Assembly: GCA_036272915.1 (NCBI GenBank)
Contig: DATAXV010000033.1
Coordinates: 1 to 13,481 of the forward strand
From: DATAXV01 sp036272915
GTDB lineage: Bacteria > Chloroflexota > Dormibacteria > Dormibacterales > Dormibacteraceae
Reading direction: 5' to 3'
DNA length: 13,481 nucleotides
The first letter of the stretch is position 1; each line of letters begins with the position of its first letter. Below the pieces are notes generated by a model, which did no database searches, had not been told where the DNA came from, and saw only the letters and a list, made by a program, of their open reading frames with translations. A program made the position numbers and the translations under genes. This document shows positions 1 through 6,341 of this stretch, in pieces.

Positions 1-13
1 AGGCGGTGGGCAA

Positions 14-64
14 TGTGGTCAGGCCCGGAGGGGCTGTCCAAGCGCTGTGGTCAGGCCGGCGGGG
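14..64. repeat. Imperfect direct repeat pair, 32-bp period
   Basis: Two near-identical units lie at 14-33 (TGTGGTCAGGCCCGGAGGGG) and 46-64 (the same except for one missing C and one A-to-C change). They flank a short CTGTCC-containing spacer. They sit just beyond the IstB-like scrap, where an element of this kind would have its end, so they may be transposase-binding repeats of a decayed insertion sequence. That reading is inference. The opposite end of the element is not in the window. Confidence 0.35.
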
Positions 65-152
65 ATGGCATCCGGCGCTGGCTGACGTAGCCGGGCTGTC
101 CACAACGCGGCATTGTCCAGGGCCTGGCGTGGCTGGTGGCAAGGGTCGGGCC

Positions 153-247
153 AGTGGCACCACCCCCTTGCCGGCGGTGGCCTCGGCCAGACGTAGCGAC
201 GGTCCCTCGGTGGCGACCAGGTGGGCATGGTGGAGGAGCCGGTCGCA
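153..247 (-). pseudogene. IstB-like transposition ATPase, C-terminal scrap
   Basis: Read on the minus strand from 247 down, the sequence encodes CDRLLHHAHLVATEGPSL followed by RLAEATAGKGVVPL. This strongly resembles the last roughly 30 residues of IstB/IS21-type AAA+ helper ATPases, where a D-R-L-x-H-H-A segment precedes the C-terminus. On either side the similarity stops: the upstream codons (250-297) give no IstB-like sequence, and the downstream frame runs on without a natural stop to the window edge as Pro/Arg-rich text. The Walker A and B motifs are absent, so the fragment cannot be functional. It is most simply a relic of the same or a neighbouring mobile element as the transposase fragment beginning at 298. 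The identification rests on a short motif recognised by eye. Confidence 0.55.
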
Positions 248-285
248 TGGGCAGCAGGGGCTGCTTGGATGCCACCAACTCACTG

Positions 286-291
286 AGGAGG
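286..291 (+). promoter_or_regulatory. Shine-Dalgarno of the broken transposase
   Basis: AGGAGG lies 6 nt before the ATG at 298. It is a canonical ribosome binding site still present in front of a frameshifted gene, and it fixes the original start at 298. Confidence 0.6.
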
Positions 292-297
292 TGCTCC

Positions 298-552
298 ATG
301 CCCGAGGATTCCGCAGAAGAGACCGCCCTCTTCCGCTATCGCGTCATCGCCGAGGCCCTCTCCGAGCGGCTGACGCCGGCGGAGAGGGGGTTGCTCGTAC
401 GCGAGCTGGCCGCTCACACCCATGCGGGGCCGGACCGCAGTCGCAGAGAGGTTCAGCCGCGCCACGCTGGACCGTTGGATTCGCGCCTATCGCGAATCGG
501 GGCTGCAGGGGCTGCGACCACAGCCGCGCTCGGACGTGGGCGCGGTGCGTGA
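298..552 (+). pseudogene. DDE-type transposase, N-terminal part, frameshifted and truncated
   Basis: The gene starts at the ATG at 298 behind a good Shine-Dalgarno and encodes MPEDSAEETALFRYRVIAEA and onward to about position 425 (LVRELAAHTHAG). Reading then has to move to the second plus frame, where AERFSRATLDRWIRAYRESG and GLQGLRPQPRSDVGAVR follow (about 445-550). Together these make the helix-turn-helix N-terminus typical of IS481/Mu-like transposases, in which S-R-A-T-L-D-R-W-I-R-A-Y is the recognition-helix region. The shift lies between about 420 and 445. The catalytic rve/DDE domain is missing: similarity stops near 550, where group II intron sequence on the other strand begins. It is therefore both frameshifted and cut by a rearrangement junction. 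The family assignment comes from remembered motif patterns, not a search. Confidence 0.7.
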
Positions 553-1157
553 GAACGGTCCGTGTTCCCCTTGGTCAGCCCTCTTGCCTCCACCGTCTCC
601 GCGGCCTCGGCCTTGTTCGACGGCTTCGCAGGTCCTACGGGGGCTGTCTGACCTCCCGTCCTCATGCATCTCAGGCTTGCGGCCTCAGCCTTCCCTGAGC
701 GTCCCGCCGTGTCGACCTCCGACTGGGGGCGTGGACGGGATCTCCCGGTTCTCGCGCATGAAGGTTCCGCGCATGCGAGGGTTTCTGACCCCGCGGGTCC
801 CTTGCGGCTCGCGCTAGCCCGCGGTGGGTGTTGCGTCCCGCCTTCCCGACGGCGTCGGCACCCCGGATGTCTGCATTTCGGGGCTCAATGCCTGCCTGCA
901 CGTGCCCCCGTCCAACGCTTCGACCGCGCCCTCGCGGGCGCCGCCGCATGGCTCGGGGCCGTCGTGCGTCGCTACCCCTTCGACGTAGAGCTCTTTCATC
1001 TCCTCCTTCATGCCGGTTTCATCCTGGCGCCTTCCGGAAACTGCAGGAGCGCCGACATGGTCCAGGCTGCCTCGGGGACATCCACGCGCCCCCGTCTCAT
1101 TGCTACACCTCCGGTCCGGGCGGCGGGAGAGAGCAGTTCATACATCCACGGGCACAC
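553..1157 (-). mobile_element. Truncated group II intron (5' RNA domains plus start of the maturase ORF)
   Basis: On the minus strand the sequence reads through features I recognise from the 5' part of bacterial group II introns. A plausible 5' end GTGTG (1157-1153) matches the GUGYG consensus. About 150 nt later comes a segment that translates as MKELYVEGVATHDGPEPC (from about 999), a string that recurs when domain I of one common intron lineage is translated. Then come the lead-in to the intron-encoded protein (MHEDGRSDSP at 669) and its N-terminal linker. Similarity ends near 553, before any reverse transcriptase, maturase or endonuclease domain and before domains V and VI, so the intron cannot splice or move. 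The left end abuts the transposase fragment, which implies a deletion or recombination joint. The assignment is from memory of conserved strings; a covariance-model search would settle it. Confidence 0.7.
555..669 (-). pseudogene. Group II intron reverse transcriptase/maturase, N-terminal fragment
   Basis: The fragment begins at ATG 669 (MHEDGRSDSP) and continues, after a one-base shift, as VGPAKPSNKAEAAETVEARG and LTKGNTDR. This is the low-complexity leader that precedes the reverse transcriptase domain in a common family of intron-encoded proteins (pattern P-x-K-x-x-N-K-x-x-x-A-x-E-x-V-E-x-R-G-x-x-K-G-N-T). The shift falls in a run of five G on the plus strand (639-643); with four G the two frames join perfectly. 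The coding sequence ends at the junction near 553, so none of the RT0-RT7 blocks, the maturase X domain or the HNH domain remains. No function is possible. It is useful mainly as a marker of intron identity and orientation. Confidence 0.65.
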
Positions 1158-1173
1158 ATCCGGTCATTGGTTA

Positions 1174-1201
1174 GGCCGGACCGGACAATGCCGGCCCGGC
1201 C
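1174..1201. repeat. GC-rich hairpin just upstream of the intron 5' end
   Basis: GGCCGGACCGG (1174-1184) can pair with CCGGCCCGGCC (1191-1201) through an 11-bp stem with one mismatch and a 6-nt loop. On the minus strand it lies about 110 nt after the stop of the broken exporter gene (1310) and 16 nt before the inferred intron insertion point (1157). Class C group II introns are known to insert just downstream of intrinsic terminators, so this may be the exporter's terminator and the intron's target. No U-tract follows it, which weakens the terminator call. Confidence 0.4.
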
Positions 1202-1309
1202 CCCGGATGGAGGGAGCGGGGGGTGTCTATTGTTATGCTGGAGAGGGTTCACACCTCAACCGTCGCTGTGTGCAGCCTAACTGACATGACCCGCAAACGA
1301 TCAGTAAAT

Positions 1310-2552
1310 CTATGAGCGCCGCTCCGGAAAGATGCCCGACTGTGAGAGTGGGAGCCACGACAGCGCTCTCACACTTCGGACGGAGGCGCGACTTTGGAGT
1401 GTCTGACGCAGTCGAGCAGCCAGGGTCCGCTCCCGCCAGTTCTGGCCGGGAGCTCTCCCGGTCCTGACATCGGTGAGGAGGTCGCCGAGGGCGGCCGCCA
1501 GAGCGAGCGTGTGCGTGTCCCTCGGCGCAGCGGCGGCAGACCGGAGGACGGCGGCCATTCCGCGCTCCAATGCCGGCGTGGGGTCCTGGCCGTCGAGGCG
1601 CAGGGAGATCGCCTCGACGGCAGCCGCCCCGGCATCCATCAGATCCGAGCGGCTCTGTTCCCAGGTCTCGGCGAGTCCGTTACACGCCGGAGGCGCCTCG
1701 GCCGCCTGCCAGGCCAGGGCACGGACGGCCATGTACAAGTAGGAGATCAGCCGGAGCCGGTCCTCAAGCCGGCTGAGGTCGTGGATCCGGCGGACGTGCC
1801 AGAGATTCCAGCGGAGCGCGTCCTCGACCGGCCCGACCACGGCCACTGCGCCGTCCGCACGCTCCGAATTCGATCAGACCCGCCTGAATTCGATCGGACC
1901 TGCCTACGGTTCAGCTCGAGGTCGGCGTCAGTGCCCGCCAGCTTCAGCGTGCGGAGGGTGTCATGGAGCAGGCAGCGCCGGATCTCGTGATACTCCTCGC
2001 GCAGGCTCCGTGCCGGGTTTGGTGGCCAGACAAGCGCCGAGACCCCGGACCCCCACCGCTCCACCGAGCGCCGTCTCCCATAGGCGGGTCGATGTTCTGA
2101 GCGCTGCCTGACGCCAGAACCAGCAGCGGTGACACCGCGATCTGGTTGTTGAAGCCCTGCCGAGAGACCTTCAGCCAGCCGCCCATCAGCATCGACACGA
2201 AGATGACCGCGGCCAGGATCGGTGGAGCCACCTGCAGAAAGCGCTCAGCAATGAGGCCGAGGATCAGGCCAGCCACCACGCCGAGGAGGAACTGCAGCGC
2301 GTTGAGGAGCGAACCGTAGGCGTGTCCTTGCATGAGGACGATCACGGCCAGCACGTCGGCGAACGGGCGCGGCGAATGGAGGGTTTGACCGAGGTCCCAG
2401 GCGATGCCCGAGCCGATCGCGACCTTCAGAGATTTGATTACTAGGTCTGGCAGCCAGGCGGGGGGCTCGATGATGCGCCAAAACAGATGTCTTGCGTGTC
2501 GATACCACGCGCCTCGAATCAAGAGGAACCTGCCCCGATTGATATTCGGCAT
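1310..2552 (-). pseudogene. Aromatic acid exporter (FUSC/ArAE-like) membrane protein, two frameshifts
   Basis: Three minus-strand frames make one protein. From the ATG at 2552, the first frame gives the membrane part: hydrophobic segments including LVIKSLKVAIGSGIAW, FADVLAVIVLMQGHAYGSLL, LLGVVAGLILGLIAERFL and PPILAAVIFVSMLMGGW, then SPLLVLASGSAQNIDPP. The frame changes near 2060-2090, giving SALVWPPNPARSLREEYHEI and LRTLKLAGTDADLELNRRQ, the soluble region after the last helix in this family. It changes again at 1866-1905, giving VVGPVEDALRWNLWHVRRIH and a helical C-terminal domain ending at the TAG at 1310. The second shift is caused by a 20-bp tandem duplication; the first looks like a small deletion. 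About 410 residues when restored, a normal length for aromatic acid exporter family proteins, which extrude small organic acids. The GTG at 2612 could also be the start, but neither start has a clear ribosome binding site. Sequencing error is the main alternative to true decay. Confidence 0.75.
1866..1905. repeat. 20-bp tandem duplication inside the exporter pseudogene
   Basis: GAATTCGATCAGACCCGCCT (1866-1885) is followed directly by a second unit at 1886-1905 that differs at only two positions (18/20 identical). Twenty is not a multiple of three, so the duplication shifts the frame. Deleting the 1866-1885 unit joins the middle and C-terminal exporter frames with no stop. Deleting the other unit leaves an in-frame TGA, so 1886-1905 looks like the ancestral copy. 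Confidence 0.9.
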
Positions 2553-2712
2553 TGGTAGGCCGGACTCATGATAGCGGCCCCTTGGATTAGAGGCAAGCAA
2601 CTCTAACTGCACTGTTACGGAGCATGCACAGTATTCATACCATCTGTGGATGGATCAGTCTAATAGCCCCGTCGAGAGCGATTTGAATCCTGGATCAGCG
2701 GGCGATATCATC
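2553..2712. other. Intergenic stretch upstream of the exporter pseudogene
   Basis: This is the most AT-rich part of the window and holds no convincing gene. It should contain the exporter's promoter on the minus strand. An inverted repeat, TTAGAG-N8-CTCTAA (2587-2606), is a possible operator. A TATGAA (minus, near 2632-2637) with TTAGAC 18 nt upstream is a weak promoter candidate. Neither is more than a suggestion. Confidence 0.3.
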
Positions 2713-2995
2713 TCAGAGATCGAACACACCAGACTGGAGCCCGTCGTCCCGCTGCTGGACGAGTCCCAGCGATTGGTAGAGCTGACGGGCTCGCTCGTTG
2801 GCGACGCTCTCACTGAAATTGAGAGCGGTGAATCTGTCGATCTGTGCACGCTCGACCCGCGTCCAGCAGGCGGCGACCGAGACCTCGGCCCCTGTAGCCG
2901 GCGACGATCCCGATCACCACCTCCGGGACGCCGGCGGCGCAGACCGTCCCCGACGTTCGATCCCCGCGACGAGGGCACCGGCGACACCGGGCCGC
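2713..2995 (-). pseudogene. GNAT-family N-acetyltransferase, frameshifted remnant
   Basis: On the minus strand, one frame encodes GVPEVVIGIVAGYRGRGLGR followed by RLLDA (about 2930-2860). This contains the acetyl-CoA-binding motif A of GNAT enzymes (R/Q-x-x-G-x-G/A, here Y-R-G-R-G-L-G). From about 2862 the reading must move one base into another frame, which gives VERAQIDRFTALNFSESVAN and ERARQLYQSLGLVQQRDDG and ends SGVFDL with a TGA at 2713. That is the usual GNAT ending, where N-E-R-A-R-x-L-Y-x-S-L-G is the conserved C-terminal segment. The N-terminal half is degraded; a third frame upstream (VAGALVAGIERRG) may preserve another piece. The remnant lies head to head with the UbiB-like gene at 3042. 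The substrate cannot be guessed. Confidence 0.7.
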
Positions 2996-3041
2996 GAGGG
3001 CCACCGGCCGCTCCGACGGACGGAGCGGTTACGGTAGCCCG

Positions 3042-5024
3042 GTGAACGCGATCGCGGGCGCCCTCCAGAGCGTGACCACGGCGGTGGGCCTGGTCCTCGA
3101 CATCCTGATCCTGGCCTGGGCCACCCGTCGCCTGCTCGGGATTCGCCTCTCCCTGACCCGGACCGTCCTCGCCGGAGCTCTGGCCTGGGCCATCCTCGAC
3201 CCCCTCCTGACGGCGATGATCGGCCGGCCCACGGAGACCAACGTCCCCGTCCTCATCCTCTTCGCGGCGCTCGCCATCTGCTGCGCGCTGCTCGGAGCCA
3301 TGGTCTTCCTGGTCCTGGCCGAGGTCTTCGTCCCCAGCGGCTCCCTGCCCACGCCTCTCGAGTGGCGGCGCGGCCTCGGGGGATGGCTGGCACGGACCGG
3401 CCGCTACCTCCAGGTCAGCCGGATCCTGGTCCGGCACGGGCTGAGCGGCTATCTCAACGGCCGCTGGCGGGCCGACCTCGGCAGCGCCGACAAGCGCCGC
3501 CGGCTGGCCCGCTCGCTGCGGGAGGCGCTCGACGCCTGCGGGGTCACCTTCATCAAGCTCGGCCAGGTCCTCGCCACCCGGTCGGACCTTCTTCCGCCCG
3601 AGTTCGTCGAGGAGCTGCGCTCGCTGCAGGATCACGCCGCCGGGATCGCCTGGGCGGACGTGGAGCGGGTGCTGACCGAGGAGCTGGGCGGCGTGGACGG
3701 CGTCTTCGCCGAGATCGAGCGGACGCCGCTGGCGGCGGCCTCCATCGCCCAGGTCCACGCCGCCCGCCTTCACTCCGGCGAGGTGGTCGTGGTCAAGGTC
3801 CAGCGGCCCGGCGTCCAGGTGCTCGTGGCGCGGGACCTCGACATCCTCCGGCAGCTGGGCCGGCGCCTGCAGCGGTCGAGCGGCTGGGGGCGCTCCCTCG
3901 GCGCCGAGGATCTCGCCACCGGCTTCGCCCAGGCCCTTCGCGAGGAGCTCGACTTCCGCGTCGAGGCGGGCAACATGACCGCCGTCGCCGCCGCCGCGGC
4001 GGCCCGGAGCGGCGGGCCCGAGGTGCGCGTGCCGACCGCCCACGAGCAGCTCTGCACGCGTCGCGTGCTGGTCATGGAGCGGCTGGCCGGCGTGTCGATC
4101 GCGACCGCGGCGCCGACCCTCTCCGAGCGCGGGATCGACGGCGAGGAGCTGGCGCGGACGCTGCTCGAGTGCCTGCTCCGCCAGATCCTGATCGACGGCG
4201 TCTTCCACGCCGACCCCCACTCGGGCAACATCCTGGTGCTCGAGGACGGCACCCTCGGGCTCCTCGACTTCGGCTCGGTGGGACGGCTCGACGCCGCCCT
4301 CCGCCGCAACCTCCAGCAGCTGTTGCTGGCGATCAACGGCGGCGACGCGGTCGCCGTCAGCGACGCGCTGCTCATGGTCGTGGACGCGCCCGAGGAGCTC
4401 GACGAGCCACGACTGGAGCGTGCCCTGGGCTCCTTCATCGCCCAGCACCTCGGGCCGGGCCGCCCGGCCGGCATCCACATGTTCACCGACCTCTTCCGGA
4501 TCGTCACCGCCCATGGCCTCTCCGTCCCGCCCCAGGTGGCCGCCGTCTTCCGGGCCATGGCCACCGCCGAGGGCGTCCTGGCACTGCTCGCCCCGGGCTT
4601 CGACATGGTCGGCGAGGCGCGGGAGTTCGGCGGCCGGCAGCTGGCCGAGAAGCTGGCGCCAGAGGCGGTGGAGCGATCGGCCATGGAGCAGCTGGCGATG
4701 CTCCTCCCCTCCCTGCAGCGCCTCCCCCGCCGCCTCGACCGCATCTCGGCCAGCCTGGAGACGGGCAGGCTCGGCGTCAACGTCCGGCTGCTCGCCGACG
4801 GGCCCACCCGCCAGGTCGTCGGCGGCTGGCTGCACCAGATCCTGCTGACCCTGCTCTCGGCGACGGCCGGGATCATGGCCGTGCTCCTGCTCGGGCTGAG
4901 CGGCGGGCCCCGGATCACCGCGGCCGTCTCGCTCTACCAATTCTTCGGCTACTGCCTGCTGATCATCTGCGCCGTGCTCGCCCTGCGCGTCCTGGTCGTC
5001 ATCTTCCAGGTCAGCCGCAACTGA
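3042..5024 (+). CDS. AarF/UbiB (ABC1/ADCK) kinase-like membrane protein
   Basis: The 660-residue protein has all signature motifs of the UbiB/AarF atypical kinase family: the K-L-G-Q motif (172-175, in FIKLGQVLATRSDLLPPEF), the Ala-rich nucleotide loop AAASIAQVH (231-239), the VVKV lysine (252), EELDFR (301-306), the catalytic H-A-D-P-H-S-G-N (389-396) and the D-F-G metal motif (409-411). In UbiB relatives these residues support ATP binding or hydrolysis linked to quinone or other lipid metabolism; phosphorylation of protein substrates is not established. Two or three hydrophobic segments come first (about 12-28, 42-60, 68-95) and two come last (about 597-618, 628-652), so both ends should be anchored in the membrane. 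The GTG start at 3042 gives the full membrane end, but its ribosome site is weak. The gene stands alone and converges on the dehydratase gene with a 16-bp gap. The family is sure; the physiological role is not. Confidence 0.93.
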   Translation: MNAIAGALQSVTTAVGLVLDILILAWATRRLLGIRLSLTRTVLAGALAWAILDPLLTAMIGRPTETNVPVLILFAALAICCALLGAMVFLVLAEVFVPSGSLPTPLEWRRGLGGWLARTGRYLQVSRILVRHGLSGYLNGRWRADLGSADKRRRLARSLREALDACGVTFIKLGQVLATRSDLLPPEFVEELRSLQDHAAGIAWADVERVLTEELGGVDGVFAEIERTPLAAASIAQVHAARLHSGEVVVVKVQRPGVQVLVARDLDILRQLGRRLQRSSGWGRSLGAEDLATGFAQALREELDFRVEAGNMTAVAAAAAARSGGPEVRVPTAHEQLCTRRVLVMERLAGVSIATAAPTLSERGIDGEELARTLLECLLRQILIDGVFHADPHSGNILVLEDGTLGLLDFGSVGRLDAALRRNLQQLLLAINGGDAVAVSDALLMVVDAPEELDEPRLERALGSFIAQHLGPGRPAGIHMFTDLFRIVTAHGLSVPPQVAAVFRAMATAEGVLALLAPGFDMVGEAREFGGRQLAEKLAPEAVERSAMEQLAMLLPSLQRLPRRLDRISASLETGRLGVNVRLLADGPTRQVVGGWLHQILLTLLSATAGIMAVLLLGLSGGPRITAAVSLYQFFGYCLLIICAVLALRVLVVIFQVSRN

Positions 5025-5040
5025 ACCGGCCCGCCGCAGA

Positions 5041-6204
5041 TCAGTCGCTCTCGATCTGACGCCCCTGGCGGAACTGCCAGTCCTCGGCGAAGAGGTCGAA
5101 CTGGATCTCCTCGGCGGGATGGGCGGCGACCAGGTCCTGGTCCAGGGTCACGCCAAGTCCGGGGCCGGAGGGCAGCGAGAAGTACCCATCCTCGACCTCG
5201 GGGTTGCCCGGCGCCGACTGCTTGACGTGGGCCTCGCCGAAGTCGTTGAAGTGCTCCTGGATCTTGAAGTTGGGGGTGGCCGCGGCAAGGTGAAGCGCCG
5301 CCGCCGTGGAGATCGGGCCGCCGACGTTGTGCGGGGCCATGAGCAGGTAGTACGCCTCCGCCCAGCCGGCGATCTTCTTCGCCTCGAGGAGCCCGCCGCA
5401 GCCGGTGATGTCGACCTGGAGGATGTCCGCCGCCTGGCGCTCGAAGAGCTCGCGGAACTCGTGCCGCACATGGATGCGCTCGCCGCTGGCGACCGGGATC
5501 CTCACCTCGCGCCTGACCCGCTCCAGCGCGGCCAGGTTCTCGGGCGGCACCGGCTCCTCGATCCAGGCCGGGTTGATGCGCTCCAGATCGCGGGCGATGG
5601 AGACGGCGGCGGCCGGGGCGAACCGGCCGTGCATCTCGATCAGGAGGTCGGCGTCGGGCCCGACCGCGTCGCGCACGGCCTCGACCAGCTCCAGCGCGCG
5701 GCGCCTCTCGCCGGCGTCGAGCTCGTAGGTCCCGGCGCCGAAGGGATCGACCTTGAGCGCGAGGTAGCCGCGCTCGACCACCCGCCGTGCGGCGGCGTGG
5801 AACTCCTGCGGGGTGCGCTCGACCGTGTACCAGCCGTTGGCGTAGGCCTTGATGCGGTCGCGGACGGCACCGCCCAGCAGCCGGTAGATCGGCTGCGACA
5901 GGGCCTTGCCGATGATGTCCCAGCAGGCGATCTCGACCGCCGCCAGCCCGGACATGACGACGCCGCCGGCCCGCTCGTAGTCGGAGCGCCACATGCGCTG
6001 GGCCAGAGCCTCCAGATCGAACGGATCGGAGCCGATCACGTGAGCGGGGAGCGCGTACTCGAGGTACCCGAGCAGCGCCTTGGTGTGGTTGACCATGCGG
6101 ACTTCGCCGACGCCCTCCAATCCGTCGTCCGTGCGCAGACGGACGATCGTGAAGTTGCGCCAGCTGGAGCCCAGGACGAGCGTCTGAGCCTCGGCGATCC
6201 TCAT
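5041..6204 (-). CDS. Enolase-superfamily (mandelate racemase/muconate lactonizing) sugar-acid dehydratase-like enzyme
   Basis: The 387-residue protein has an enolase-type capping domain (about 1-120) and a TIM barrel. Likely active-site residues fall at the same spacing as in D-galactonate dehydratase: metal ligands E190, E216 (in WIEEPVPPEN) and E242 (in ASGERIH), each 26 apart; H192 (EMHGRF); the D265/H292 dyad (ILQVDITGCGG, MAPHN); and E317 (IQEHF). K151 lies in LALKVDPFG. Such enzymes abstract the proton alpha to a carboxylate and usually eliminate water from acid sugars. The first ligand is normally Asp; here it is Glu, so a substrate different from galactonate is likely. The start at 6204 is chosen because AGGAGG lies 8 nt upstream; the longer reading to 6246 would run through the palindrome. 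The gene is divergent from a TIM-barrel isomerase gene, which suggests a shared catabolic pathway. Confidence 0.9.
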   Translation of the reverse strand: MRIAEAQTLVLGSSWRNFTIVRLRTDDGLEGVGEVRMVNHTKALLGYLEYALPAHVIGSDPFDLEALAQRMWRSDYERAGGVVMSGLAAVEIACWDIIGKALSQPIYRLLGGAVRDRIKAYANGWYTVERTPQEFHAAARRVVERGYLALKVDPFGAGTYELDAGERRRALELVEAVRDAVGPDADLLIEMHGRFAPAAAVSIARDLERINPAWIEEPVPPENLAALERVRREVRIPVASGERIHVRHEFRELFERQAADILQVDITGCGGLLEAKKIAGWAEAYYLLMAPHNVGGPISTAAALHLAAATPNFKIQEHFNDFGEAHVKQSAPGNPEVEDGYFSLPSGPGLGVTLDQDLVAAHPAEEIQFDLFAEDWQFRQGRQIESD

Positions 6205-6212
6205 CTCGCTTA

Positions 6213-6218
6213 CCTCCT
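6213..6218 (-). promoter_or_regulatory. Shine-Dalgarno fixing the dehydratase start
   Basis: AGGAGG on the minus strand lies 8 nt before the ATG at 6204. It decides in favour of this start over the in-frame codon at 6246. Confidence 0.75.
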
Positions 6219-6226
6219 CACGGGAT

Positions 6227-6239
6227 CCTATCAGATAGG
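6227..6239. promoter_or_regulatory. Palindromic candidate operator in the divergent intergenic region
   Basis: CCTATC-A-GATAGG is a perfect 13-bp palindrome centred on 6233. It lies 23-35 nt upstream of the dehydratase start and about 100 nt upstream of the isomerase start at 6342. Its size and placement fit a dimeric repressor, such as the GntR or LacI type that commonly controls sugar-acid genes, but no regulator gene is in this window. On the plus strand TACGAT (6284-6289) is a possible -10 for the isomerase gene, with no clear -35. Confidence 0.45.
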
Positions 6240-6341
6240 TTTGCACACGATCTCAAGCGGGACGGGGAGCGACGGCGCACGTGTACGATCGGGGCAGCCG
6301 TCGAACCGGCGATCCGCACCACCGAGGGGGAAGCAAGCGCC

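Noticed and set aside
6..698. 230-codon plus-strand open frame at the left edge
   Set aside because: It has Arg/Gly/Pro-rich composition, no recognisable domain, and spans the IstB scrap, the transposase fragment and part of the intron, each better explained in other frames.
664..1284. 206-codon plus-strand open frame, which resembles proteins often annotated as hypothetical
   Set aside because: It is the reverse complement of group II intron RNA sequence; recurrence of such strings in databases reflects the conserved RNA, not a protein.
1310..1846. Stand-alone 178-residue gene
   Set aside because: It continues the exporter's C-terminal domain once the 20-bp duplication is removed, and has no start signal of its own.
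2655..4940. 761-codon minus-strand open frame opposite the UbiB-like gene
   Set aside because: It is rich in Gly/Glu/Gln/Arg repeats without motifs, and it is the antisense frame of a gene with complete catalytic motifs. High GC makes such frames stay open by chance.
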